Assembly: GCF_014490665.1 (NCBI RefSeq)
Contig: NZ_CP061038.1
Location: 62,001 to 126,000, forward strand
Origin: Sphingomonas alpina
GTDB lineage: Bacteria; Pseudomonadota; Alphaproteobacteria; Sphingomonadales; Sphingomonadaceae
Direction of reading: 5' to 3'
Length of the DNA stretch: 64,000 bases
Part shown: positions 9,222 through 17,757 of the stretch, piece by piece
Layout of the letters: every line of letters begins with the position of its first letter
How positions within the stretch are numbered: position 1 is the stretch's first letter
Notes under the pieces: generated by a model
Told to the model about the DNA's origin: nothing
What the model saw: the letters and a program-made list of their open reading frames with translations, nothing else
Databases searched by the model: none
Program-made: the position numbers and the translations under genes

Positions 9222-10781
9222 ATGATGCGTGTCCTGAACGCCGGGGTGGCGTGCGCGCTGGTCCTGTCGACCGCGGCGGCGGCGCAGCAGTCCGAACCGA
9301 TCGTCAGCCGGGGCAACCCGATCCTGGCCGATGGCCGCTATTATTCGACCGACCCGGCGCCGCTGGTCGATGGCGACACATTGTGGATTCTTGCCGGGCG
9401 CGACGAGGCGCCAGCCGACGTCAACGACTTCATCATGAACGAATGGCAGCTGTTGTCGACCAGCGACCCGGCATCGGGCAACTGGACGCATTATCCCGCG
9501 ATCGCCCGGCCCGAGACGGTATTCAAATGGGCGGAAAGCGGACGCGCCTATGCTGGTCAGATCGTCAAGGGGCCGGACGGAAAATTCTATTTCTACGCCC
9601 CGGTGCTGCAGCGCGACGGCGATGCGAAGGACCGCTTCGCGATCGGCGTCGCGGTCGCCGATACGCCAGTCGGGCCGTGGCGCGACGCGCATCCCGCCGG
9701 GCCGATCATCAGCCAGAAGGTACCGATCGCCAACACCATCCAGAATATCGACCCGACCGTGATCGTCGACGATGACGGCCGCGTGTTCATCTATTGGGGC
9801 ACGTTCGGGCAGTTGCGCGGGATGGAATTGCAGCGCGACATGATCACGCCAAAGGGTGATGAGAAACGCATCGAGGGCCTGACCGGCTTTTTCGAGGCGC
9901 CGTGGCTGATGAAGCGCAAGGGCGTTTATTACATGCTCTATGCCGGCAACAATGCCGGGCCGGACTCGGCCTGCACGCCGGCCGTCTATCATGCCTGTAT
10001 CGGCTATGGCACGGCGACCTCGCCGCTCGGCCCCTGGACCTATCGCGGCGTGATGCTGAAGCCGGTGTCCTCTACTACGTCGCATCCCGGCGCGGTCGAG
10101 TTCAAGGGCAATTGGTATCTTGCCTATCACACCGCCGATGCGGTCGGTGGCGGGCATTTCCGCCGCTCGGTCGCACTCGACCGGATCGAATGGGACGACA
10201 GCGTGTCGCCGGCGCGCATCCGCACCGTGGTGCCGACACGGCTGCCCCAGGTCGCGCCGGCACCGACGCGCAACATTGCCGGCGCGGCCTATGCCGCGGC
10301 CTCGAACGAGCCGATCCCGCTGCAATATTGGATCAGGGCGCTCAATGACGGGATCACCAAGGCATCGCCGCTGCCGCCCGACATGTGGGGCAGCTGGACC
10401 GGCAACAATCCGAAGCGGCAATGGATCGAATATCGCTGGCGCAAGCCGGTGACAGTCAACGGGTCGCGCATCTGGTTCTGGGGCGACCAGCCCGCCGGAT
10501 CGGGGATCGGGGTCGCCCCGCCGGCCAGTTGGGCAATCGACTATTGGGACAAGGGCTGGAAGCCGGTGCCCAGCGCCTCGGGCTATGGCGCCGCCCCCGG
10601 CGCCTATCAGGACACGGATTTCGCGCCGGTCACCACGCGCTGCCTGCGTGCGACCTTCACCGCGTCGAGCGCGCAGGGCACCAATGCCGGCGTCGCGGTG
10701 CAGGAATGGCAAGTCCTGTCGTCCAAGGCTGGTGTTCCGACCCCACCGAGCCGCGACCGCAAGATCGAAGGGTGCGACTGA
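9222..10781 (+). CDS. GH43-family glycoside hydrolase with C-terminal carbohydrate-binding-like region, exported
   Basis: A 519-residue protein with a Sec signal ending at STAAAAQQ. The five-bladed propeller catalytic residues of GH43 can be placed: Asp in STDPAPL (residue about 40), the pKa-modulating Asp in NIDPTVIVDDDG (about 175), and the general acid Glu in FFEAPWLM (about 222). Substrates in the family are alpha-L-arabinofuranosides, beta-xylosides and beta-galactans. After about residue 360 a separate beta-type domain follows, perhaps discoidin-like. I chose the ATG at 9222 because GAGGA lies 5 bases upstream; an ATG at 9210 overlaps the preceding gene. It fits removal of arabinose or galactose side chains from plant wall polymers. 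Confidence 0.85.
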   Translation: MMRVLNAGVACALVLSTAAAAQQSEPIVSRGNPILADGRYYSTDPAPLVDGDTLWILAGRDEAPADVNDFIMNEWQLLSTSDPASGNWTHYPAIARPETVFKWAESGRAYAGQIVKGPDGKFYFYAPVLQRDGDAKDRFAIGVAVADTPVGPWRDAHPAGPIISQKVPIANTIQNIDPTVIVDDDGRVFIYWGTFGQLRGMELQRDMITPKGDEKRIEGLTGFFEAPWLMKRKGVYYMLYAGNNAGPDSACTPAVYHACIGYGTATSPLGPWTYRGVMLKPVSSTTSHPGAVEFKGNWYLAYHTADAVGGGHFRRSVALDRIEWDDSVSPARIRTVVPTRLPQVAPAPTRNIAGAAYAAASNEPIPLQYWIRALNDGITKASPLPPDMWGSWTGNNPKRQWIEYRWRKPVTVNGSRIWFWGDQPAGSGIGVAPPASWAIDYWDKGWKPVPSASGYGAAPGAYQDTDFAPVTTRCLRATFTASSAQGTNAGVAVQEWQVLSSKAGVPTPPSRDRKIEGCD

Positions 10782-10783
10782 GC

Positions 10784-13537
10784 ATGACGGCGCGCCGCAT
10801 CAGCCGGCGAGCGTTGCTTTCGACGCCGGTGATCGCCGGCGCCGGGCTCGCGGCGATGGGCTTTGCCGATCCGGCGGCGCCGCCGCGACGGGGCGGACGT
10901 GCGCTTGGGCCGGCGTTATCTCCGTTTCTCGCCTTGTGCGGTGAGGACGGCGCACTGACCAGCCTGCGCCGCGCCGGCGACGCGTTCGACACCGACTATA
11001 TCGAGGCGAAGGAGCAGATCGGCCATATCACCATCGCTTATCGCCGCGCGGGCGAGGGGTGGCGCAATTACGATACCGCCAGCGGCACATCGTCGACCGA
11101 GGCGGCGCCGGGCAAAAGCGTGCTGCGCTACCGGATCGACGACGACCAGGGACCGGCGCTCGGCATCGAGATCATATTACGGGCGATCGGCGAGCATCTC
11201 GACTGGGCAATCGTGCTTGATAACCGCTCCGGTCAGCCGATCGAGATCGGCGATGTGAAGCTGCCCCTGCCGATGAACTGGCAGTTCAAGGCCAAGCAAC
11301 CCGTCACCGCATCGGTGCTGAAACACAGCTTCGTGTCCGGCCACGGATCGTGGATGTTCTGGATGCGCGCCAACAGCGTCGGTCCGTATCTGACGATGAC
11401 GCCCGATCCCTCGACTCATCTGGAATATTGGGACCAGAGCTCGGCCGGCCGGGATCGCGGCAGTTGCTTCTGCGTCTATATCCACGCCGCCGCGGCCGGT
11501 GCGGTGACGCGCAAGGCGGGCAGCACATGGCGCCAGCCGCTGACCAGCCTGATGCTCGCGGTAAGCGGCGCGCAGTCGCGGCGGCGCTACGGCATGCGCT
11601 TTTCGTGGAGCAAGGACTACGCCGCGGTGCGCGATACGATCGTCGCGCGCGGGCTGATCGATGTCGACGTCGTTCCCGGCATGACCGTCCCGACCGATCT
11701 GTCGGCAACGATTGCGCTACGCAGCAACGAGCGGATCGCCGGTGTGGATGCCGAACATCCCGGCGCCACGCGGATCGAACGTCTCGGCCGGCGCGCCGGC
11801 CGGACGCTGTACCGCGTGCACTTCGCGCGGCTCGGCGAGAACCGGCTGACCATTCGCCATGGCAAGGGTCGCACCACACACCTTGAATTCTTCGTCACCG
11901 AACCGGTCGAAACGCTGATCGCCAAGCGCGCGGCGTTCATCGTCCGGCGCCAGCATCGCGACGCGAGCAAATGGTATGACGGGCTGTTCGGCGAATGGAA
12001 CATGGCGAGCGGGACGCTGCTCGGCCCCGATAATTACGATCGCATCAAGGGCTGGCGCATCTATGAGGTGACTTGCGACGATCCGGGCCTGAGCAAACCG
12101 GCGTTCCTCGCGTCCAAGAATGCCGAGTTCGCGGTACAGGCGGAAATCGATGCGCTGGAATTATATGTCGATCGCTTCGTGTGGGGCGGTCTGCAGCGCA
12201 CTACCGAGGAAAGCCGATCCTATGGGATTTACGGCATTCCCGACTGGAAACAGAATCGCGAAAGTGCCGATCCGGGCAATGGCGGCCGCATGCATATCTG
12301 GAGGCCCTATGATTACCCGCACATCTTCACTTTGTATCTCGGCCTGTATCGGGCCGCGCGGCGCAATCCGCAGATTCGCACCAGGACGCCGGCGAAAACC
12401 TATCTCGAACGTGCCTATGGCACGGCGCTGGCGATGTTCACGATCCCGCTCGAGGTGACCGGCTGGTCGGCCTATCAGACCGGCTTCTACAACGAACTCG
12501 TGCTGCCCGACCTGATCGACGAACTCGCGGCGGCCGGCATGATGGGAGAGGCTGGCCGCCTGCGCGCGCACTGGACGCGCAAGATCCGCTACTTCGTGCA
12601 GGAGGATGCCGATCTGTTCGGATCGGAATATCCATTCGATTCAACCGGCTTCGAATCCACCCAGGCGCTGGCGCGCTATGCGCTCGACGATCCGGCGCGC
12701 TCGGGCGTGACGCCGGCGGAAGCGAAGGCATTTGGCGCGCGGCAGATGGCGGCGAACCTGTTCTGCCGTGGCTGGCTGGAGCCGGCCTATTATCATCTCG
12801 GCAGCGATTATCGCGCACAGGGCGGCGATAGCTATACGCTGAGTTATATGGCGCAAATGGGCGGCTGGGCGGTGCTCGACCATGCGCTGTACGATGCAAC
12901 CGATCCGCACCCGCTGCTCCGCCTCGGCTATGCCTCCTTTCTCAGCGCCTGGGCATTGATGAACACTGGCACGGCCGAATCGAACTACGGCTATTGGTAT
13001 CCGGGGGAGGGCAATGACGGCGGCGCGGGCGGCGGTTTCGAACCGGCGCCGACCGGCACGACCTGGCTCGATCAACCGCACACGCGCGGATCATGGTATT
13101 ATTCCTGCGAGATCGATCTGGGTTTCTGCGGCGGCTTGCGCGGCGCGGCGACGGTGCTGGCGGACGATCCGATCTTCGGGCGGATCTGTTACGGCGGGAT
13201 ATGGAGTGCGGTGCCGGGCGGTGTCGCAATGACCCCGCGCGACGGGATCAGGCGGCGCGTCCATTTGCGGCTGGATACTGCGACGCTCGACCTCGAACTG
13301 GTCGGCGGCCGCTTCGCCGCGGAACGCCGCATCGTATTTCGCGCCGATGGCCGAGACATCCGCTTCAGGGTCGAGCGGGTGGCTCCGAGCGCACCGATCG
13401 AACTGCGGGTGGCCGGTTTACCCGACGGCATTTACCGGCTGTCGGCCGGCGACAGCGTCGCGACGGTGACGATCGTTGCGGGCCGGGGCGTATTTGCGAT
13501 TCCGCCGGGCGGTGACGAGATGCGCTTGTCCGGTTAA
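10784..13537 (+). CDS. DUF5695-like Tat-exported protein, probable polysaccharide-active enzyme
   Basis: A 917-residue protein with a twin-arginine signal (RRISRRALLS then an Ala/Gly-rich hydrophobic stretch). I recognise it as resembling the DUF5695 group of large exported proteins near glycosidases; the function is unknown. The first 350 residues look like beta-sandwich material (LDWAIVLDNRSG), the middle and C-terminal thirds have an alpha-helical pattern with many Trp and Tyr, as in (alpha/alpha)6 glycosidases, and a short beta domain ends the protein. It starts 2 bases after the GH43 stop. Its stop TAA overlaps the stop of the convergent gene inside a shared TTAA at 13534-13537. The hydrolase idea is inference from fold pattern and context. 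Confidence 0.6.
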   Translation: MTARRISRRALLSTPVIAGAGLAAMGFADPAAPPRRGGRALGPALSPFLALCGEDGALTSLRRAGDAFDTDYIEAKEQIGHITIAYRRAGEGWRNYDTASGTSSTEAAPGKSVLRYRIDDDQGPALGIEIILRAIGEHLDWAIVLDNRSGQPIEIGDVKLPLPMNWQFKAKQPVTASVLKHSFVSGHGSWMFWMRANSVGPYLTMTPDPSTHLEYWDQSSAGRDRGSCFCVYIHAAAAGAVTRKAGSTWRQPLTSLMLAVSGAQSRRRYGMRFSWSKDYAAVRDTIVARGLIDVDVVPGMTVPTDLSATIALRSNERIAGVDAEHPGATRIERLGRRAGRTLYRVHFARLGENRLTIRHGKGRTTHLEFFVTEPVETLIAKRAAFIVRRQHRDASKWYDGLFGEWNMASGTLLGPDNYDRIKGWRIYEVTCDDPGLSKPAFLASKNAEFAVQAEIDALELYVDRFVWGGLQRTTEESRSYGIYGIPDWKQNRESADPGNGGRMHIWRPYDYPHIFTLYLGLYRAARRNPQIRTRTPAKTYLERAYGTALAMFTIPLEVTGWSAYQTGFYNELVLPDLIDELAAAGMMGEAGRLRAHWTRKIRYFVQEDADLFGSEYPFDSTGFESTQALARYALDDPARSGVTPAEAKAFGARQMAANLFCRGWLEPAYYHLGSDYRAQGGDSYTLSYMAQMGGWAVLDHALYDATDPHPLLRLGYASFLSAWALMNTGTAESNYGYWYPGEGNDGGAGGGFEPAPTGTTWLDQPHTRGSWYYSCEIDLGFCGGLRGAATVLADDPIFGRICYGGIWSAVPGGVAMTPRDGIRRRVHLRLDTATLDLELVGGRFAAERRIVFRADGRDIRFRVERVAPSAPIELRVAGLPDGIYRLSAGDSVATVTIVAGRGVFAIPPGGDEMRLSG

Positions 13538-14277
13538 GGCGCTGGCGCATCCTCGACGGTCACTCGTCCTACCTTGGTGTCGATCACCACCTCGAACGTG
13601 CCGCGATTATAGGCGAAGCTCTCGGCGTTCAGCCCAAGCGCAATCGCTACGGCGCCCTCGGGAACCTGCGCGACGGCATAGTCGCCGATCGGGAAGGGCT
13701 GGCCGATCACCGTGCCATCGGCATCGACAAATGCGCCGATCAGCGCATTGATACGGACAGGATAATCTTTGGGTCGAATATAATAGCTCGGAAAAACACT
13801 GCCGAACGCGCCGCGATAGGCGTTGGCGGGCTGATAGGGCTGCCCGGCCGGGCCCCAGGCGCCGAACTGAGCGACCGGGCCGAAGCCATTGGGTTGGCCC
13901 ATCGACTTCATCGCATCACCAATGTCGGGAAAGCCCGGCTGAACCAGCCCGACCGGCCCGGTGTCATCGGCCGCGGTACGCACGCGCGATTGTGATACGG
14001 GCGGGCGTGGCCCGCCATGCACGACATTGACCAGTCCGGTGGCGATGAGGGTGATCCGGTCATTGGCGGTCAGCTCGAGCCCCCAGACATAGACCGGACG
14101 CTTCCCGTCGCTCTGGCCGAACGGCAGCTTGGCATTGACGCCCGGATCCCAGGGCATGGTCCGGCCATCGACCTTCACCACAACCTTGCGCGCCGCTGCG
14201 GGCGATGCGTGGACGACCGTAGCCAGCGCCAGGATCGACAACAGCCTGCATGCCGTTGCGGCGTGAAACATGGTCAC
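13534..14277 (-). CDS. Exported protein with PA-IL (LecA)-like C-terminal domain, function unknown
   Basis: A 247-residue secreted protein: hydrophobic signal to about residue 25 (ASPAAA), then a beta-rich body. The last 80 residues follow the PA-IL/LecA galactophilic-lectin pattern: a NALIGAFVD strand, a PFPIG turn, then LGLNAESFAYNRGTFEV, which aligns with the lectin's ND...DN.G calcium loop. The calcium-ligating Asp residues of that loop are replaced here (LN and YN), so sugar binding cannot be assumed. The start is a GTG at 14277 with AGGAG 8 bases upstream; ATGs at 14271 and 14301 are alternatives. It is convergent with the DUF5695 gene and downstream of the M24 gene on the same strand. 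Confidence 0.6.
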   Translation of the reverse strand: MTMFHAATACRLLSILALATVVHASPAAARKVVVKVDGRTMPWDPGVNAKLPFGQSDGKRPVYVWGLELTANDRITLIATGLVNVVHGGPRPPVSQSRVRTAADDTGPVGLVQPGFPDIGDAMKSMGQPNGFGPVAQFGAWGPAGQPYQPANAYRGAFGSVFPSYYIRPKDYPVRINALIGAFVDADGTVIGQPFPIGDYAVAQVPEGAVAIALGLNAESFAYNRGTFEVVIDTKVGRVTVEDAPAP

Positions 14278-14332
14278 CGGTCGATCTCCTAATTTGGGCA
14301 TCCTCGCATGCCGAGACCGCGCATCATCTGCT

Positions 14333-15517
14333 TCATCCGCCGAACGGATCGTCGATCGACCATTGCGGCTCGGTGAACCAGGCCGCGCCGGTTTCGGTGA
14401 CGTGGAAATGATCCTCCAGCCGGACGCCGAACCGGTCGGGCAGGACGATCATCGGCTCGTTGGAAAAACACATGCCGGGCGCGAGAATGGTGCGGTCGCC
14501 GCGCACCAGATAGGCGGGCTCATGGATCGACAGGCCGATGCCGTGACCGGTGCGGTGCGGCAGGCCGGGCAGGCGGTAATCGGGGCCGAGGCCGGCGGCT
14601 TCCAACACGCGCCGTGCAGCGTGATCGACCGACTCGCAGGTCGCGCCGGGGCGCACCGCGGCAAAGGCCGCGGCCTGCGCTTCTTTCTCCAGCGACCAGA
14701 TCGCCCGCTCCTCGTCGCCGACCGCGCCAAAGGCATAGGTCCGCGTGATATCGGAATGATATCCTTCGACCAGGCAACCGGTATCGATCAACACCAGGTC
14801 GCCCTCGGCGAGATATTGCTCGCCCGGCAGACCATGGGGAAAGGCGGTCGCGCGACCGAACTGGACGATGCAGAAGGTCGAGCCAGCGGCGCCGATCGCG
14901 CGGTGCGCGGCATCGATGAAACGCACGACCTCGCTTGCGGCGATGCCGGGCGTCAGGATTCGCGCGGCGCGGCGATGCACTTCGAGCGTCATCGCCTTGG
15001 TCTGGCCGAGCAAAGCGAGTTCGGCGGGCGATTTGATCAGGCGGCAACCATCAATCGCTGGCGCGCCATCGACCAGCGTCAGGCCGGCGCCGCGCAGCTT
15101 TTCGCCCCAGGCAAAGGGCAGCAGCGGATCGACGGCAAGCGTCCCGCCCGCGCCGATCGCATCGGCGACGCGTGCGACCGGGCTCTCATCCTCTTCCCAC
15201 AGCAGAAGGTCGGCGTCGATCGCGAGGTCGGCTTCCAGCGTGCCGCGTTCGAACGCCGGGCAGACCAGCATCGGCTCGCCCGACACCGGCAACAACAGCG
15301 CGACCATGCGCTCGCTTGGCCCCCAGGGAATGCCGGTGAAATAACGCAGGCTCGCCCCCGCATTGACCAGCAGCGCCTGCGCGCCCGCCGCCTCGGTCGC
15401 GGCGCGTGCGCGGTCCAGCCGGGCGATCCGTTCGGCGCGGGAAATCGGCAACGCGCGCTCGGCCCAGGCAGGGAGAGTTGCGAGTTCCGCCGCCGCGGTC
15501 GATCCACCGATACTCAT
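14333..15517 (-). CDS. M24-family aminopeptidase (Xaa-Pro dipeptidase type)
   Basis: A 394-residue cytoplasmic pita-bread metallopeptidase. The N-terminal creatinase-like domain spans about residues 25-155. The catalytic domain keeps all five metal ligands in order: Asp in VLIDTG, Asp in HSDITRT, His in RTGHGIGL, Glu in FSNEPMI and Glu in LEDHFHV. Enzymes of this kind cleave Xaa-Pro (or Xaa-Hyp) dipeptides. The start overlaps the stop of the D-amino-acid dehydrogenase gene by 4 bases (ATGA at 15517-15514), so the two are translationally coupled. That links release of imino acids to their oxidation. Creatinase-like amidinohydrolase activity is a less likely alternative. Confidence 0.85.
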   Translation of the reverse strand: MSIGGSTAAAELATLPAWAERALPISRAERIARLDRARAATEAAGAQALLVNAGASLRYFTGIPWGPSERMVALLLPVSGEPMLVCPAFERGTLEADLAIDADLLLWEEDESPVARVADAIGAGGTLAVDPLLPFAWGEKLRGAGLTLVDGAPAIDGCRLIKSPAELALLGQTKAMTLEVHRRAARILTPGIAASEVVRFIDAAHRAIGAAGSTFCIVQFGRATAFPHGLPGEQYLAEGDLVLIDTGCLVEGYHSDITRTYAFGAVGDEERAIWSLEKEAQAAAFAAVRPGATCESVDHAARRVLEAAGLGPDYRLPGLPHRTGHGIGLSIHEPAYLVRGDRTILAPGMCFSNEPMIVLPDRFGVRLEDHFHVTETGAAWFTEPQWSIDDPFGG

Positions 15518-16752
15518 GATGTCATCCTATTGGCGCCGAACCGGCCGATGTCGAAGGGGGAAATATCCATCGCCGGGGCTTCGTCCCGCGCCAGCGCGCC
15601 GACGATCGCCGCTGTTACTGGCGCTAGCGTCAGGCCGAGATGCTGATGGCCGAACGCATAGATCAGGTTGCGCGCATGGCGCGAACGGCCGATCGCGGGC
15701 AGGTAATCGGGCAATGTGGGCCGGGCGCCGATCCAGCGCTCGAACGGTCCCGCGATCGGCAGGCCGAGCGCCGCGACATGTGCTTCCAGCCGGTCCCATT
15801 TGCGTGGATCGGGCGGCGCGTCGAACCGGTTGAGCTCGACAAAGCCCGCCGCCTGTACGCAATCGGCATAGCGGGTGACAATCATCGATCGATCCTCGAA
15901 CGCGATCGGCGGCAGGTCGGCCGGCCAATGGTCTGCCCGCGCACGGATATGATAACCACGCTCGGCGATCAGCGGCACGCGATAGCCCATGGCACGCATC
16001 AGCGCGCCCGATTGCGCACCGGCGGCGATAATCAGCAGATCGGGGGCCTCGCCGTCGATCGTCGCTTTGTCGCCGTCAAGCGCAATGGTCGCGCGCCGTC
16101 GCTTGATCGTGTCGCCGTGCGCGATCAGCGTCGCTTCGAGTGCATCGGCCAGCGCGTTCAGGTCAGTGATCTGGCCGCTGCCGGTGAAGCGGATCGCGTC
16201 GACCACCGACGGTGCAATCGTTCTGCGAAGACGGTTGAGATCATCCGGCGTCGCCGACGCGAATTGCGTGGTGCCGGTGTCTGCCTCGCCCCAACTGGCC
16301 CGGCCCGACCTGGCCGTCGCGTCGCTCTCCCAGGCAACGAAATGGCCATCGCGCCGCAACAGGTCGGCAGCGCCGATCAATTCGGTCAGGTCCTTCCAGG
16401 CCGGCAGCGAAGGCGCCAGGATCGAAGCTAATGCCCTGCTTCCTGCGGCAAAGCGCGCCGGCCTCGACGCGGCGATCATCCGGACCGCGAACGGCGCCCA
16501 TGCGCGAATGCCCGACAGCGGCAGGTCCAGCGCACCGCCGGCCGAGAAGCGTCGGCGCGGTGCAGAGCGGATTGACGCGAACGATGCGAGCGGCGCGACT
16601 TGTTCGGTGGCGATATGCCCGGCATTTCCCCATGACGCGGCGGTGCGGTCGCCATGTTCTTCGATCACGGTGACGGCATAGCCGCTGCGAGCTAGTTCGA
16701 GGCCGGCGCACAACCCAATAATTCCGCCGCCGATCACGATTGCTCGCCGCAT
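15514..16752 (-). CDS. FAD-dependent D-amino acid dehydrogenase, probable D-hydroxyproline dehydrogenase
   Basis: A 412-residue DAO-family flavoenzyme. The N-terminal dinucleotide motif is VIGGGIIGLCAGLELARSG, followed by a signature for the DadA group (ASWGNAGHIA at about residue 48) and a C-terminal FAD-contact stretch (YAFGHQHLGLTLAP). D-hydroxyproline dehydrogenases of the single-subunit type belong here and convert cis-4-hydroxy-D-proline to 1-pyrroline-4-hydroxy-2-carboxylate. The divergent DapA-family deaminase and the epimerase beyond it supply the steps on either side, which favours that substrate over D-alanine. The ATG at 16752 has AGGAG 8 bases upstream; the ATG at 16785 would run through the operator. 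Confidence 0.82.
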   Translation of the reverse strand: MRRAIVIGGGIIGLCAGLELARSGYAVTVIEEHGDRTAASWGNAGHIATEQVAPLASFASIRSAPRRRFSAGGALDLPLSGIRAWAPFAVRMIAASRPARFAAGSRALASILAPSLPAWKDLTELIGAADLLRRDGHFVAWESDATARSGRASWGEADTGTTQFASATPDDLNRLRRTIAPSVVDAIRFTGSGQITDLNALADALEATLIAHGDTIKRRRATIALDGDKATIDGEAPDLLIIAAGAQSGALMRAMGYRVPLIAERGYHIRARADHWPADLPPIAFEDRSMIVTRYADCVQAAGFVELNRFDAPPDPRKWDRLEAHVAALGLPIAGPFERWIGARPTLPDYLPAIGRSRHARNLIYAFGHQHLGLTLAPVTAAIVGALARDEAPAMDISPFDIGRFGANRMTS

Positions 16753-16784
16753 TGGTTGTTTCTCCTGTTGCACTGCACACTTCA

Positions 16785-16801
16785 TTATCGTATACGGTAT
16801 A
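16785..16801. promoter_or_regulatory. GTATAC-centred palindromic operator, copy 3
   Basis: ATCGTATACGGTAT here is identical over 14 bases to copy 2. It sits between the divergent D-Hyp dehydrogenase/M24 pair (start 16752) and the deaminase gene (start 16830), so a single regulator could switch both directions. Confidence 0.65.
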
Positions 16802-16829
16802 TGAACTCAAGGGTACGGGACGAGACGCG

Positions 16830-17744
16830 ATGACGATTGGCTGGAAAGGTGTTTTTCCTGCGGTTACCACACAGTTGCGAGAGGATCTGTCGATCGATCT
16901 CGCCGACACGCAGCGCGTGGTCGATGATCTGGTCAATGATGGCGTCACCGGAGTGATCGCATTGGGCACGGTCGGGGAGAATAACTCGCTCGACTTCGAT
17001 GAAAAGAAAACCGTGCTTCAGGCGATCGTAGAGGTCGTTGCCGGCCGTGTGCCGGTGATCACCGGCGTGTCGGAATACGACACGCGCCGCGCGGTGCGCT
17101 ACGCACAGGCGGCGGAGGCGATCGGCGCCGATGGACTGATGCTGCTGCCGCCGATGGTTTATGTGCCCAAGACTCATGAGCTGGTCGCGCATTTCAAGGG
17201 TGTCGCGGAACAGACCGGCCTGCCGATCATGCTCTACAACAACCCGCCGGCCTATCGCACGGTGATCGACAAGGACGTTCTGAGTGCGCTGGTCGATGTC
17301 GCGAACATCGTCGCGGTCAAGGAATCCGCGCCGGATACGCGCCGCTTCACCGATTTTCGCAACGAATTCGGCGATCGTTTCGTGCTGTTCGCCGGACTCG
17401 ACGATGTCGCGCTTGAAGGGCTGTATCTCGGCGCACAAGGCTGGGTGTCGGGGCTGACCAACGCCTTCCCCAAGGAATCAGTCGAGCTGGTCGCCGCTTT
17501 CGAGCGCGGCGATCATGCCAAGGCGATGGAGATTTATCGCTGGTTCATGCCGCTGCTTCATCTCGATGCGGAGCATGACCTGGTGCAGTCGATCAAGCTT
17601 GCCGAGCAGGTCATGGGGCGCGGTTCGGAACGCGTCCTGCCGCCGCGCATGGTGCTTGAGGGCGCGCGCCGCGCCGAAGTGATCGCGATGGTCGAAAAGG
17701 CCGCCGCGACGCGTCCGACTCTCGCACATGCCCAGGCAGCCTGA
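16830..17744 (+). CDS. DapA-family protein, probable 1-pyrroline-4-hydroxy-2-carboxylate deaminase
   Basis: A 304-residue TIM-barrel protein of the dihydrodipicolinate synthase/N-acetylneuraminate lyase family. The Schiff-base lysine is Lys164 in VAVKES and the catalytic tyrosine is Tyr136 in LYNNPPAYR; GTVGENNSL near residue 47 is the substrate carboxylate-binding loop. In hydroxyproline degradation a DapA homologue deaminates 1-pyrroline-4-hydroxy-2-carboxylate to alpha-ketoglutarate semialdehyde. The flanking epimerase and D-Hyp dehydrogenase strongly support that. A keto-deoxy-sugar-acid aldolase or dehydratase is the alternative, which would also fit the arabinose branch. It lies 29 bases after operator copy 3 and 13 bases before the epimerase. 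Confidence 0.82.
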   Translation: MTIGWKGVFPAVTTQLREDLSIDLADTQRVVDDLVNDGVTGVIALGTVGENNSLDFDEKKTVLQAIVEVVAGRVPVITGVSEYDTRRAVRYAQAAEAIGADGLMLLPPMVYVPKTHELVAHFKGVAEQTGLPIMLYNNPPAYRTVIDKDVLSALVDVANIVAVKESAPDTRRFTDFRNEFGDRFVLFAGLDDVALEGLYLGAQGWVSGLTNAFPKESVELVAAFERGDHAKAMEIYRWFMPLLHLDAEHDLVQSIKLAEQVMGRGSERVLPPRMVLEGARRAEVIAMVEKAAATRPTLAHAQAA

Positions 17745-17757
17745 TAGCATCGCCGAT

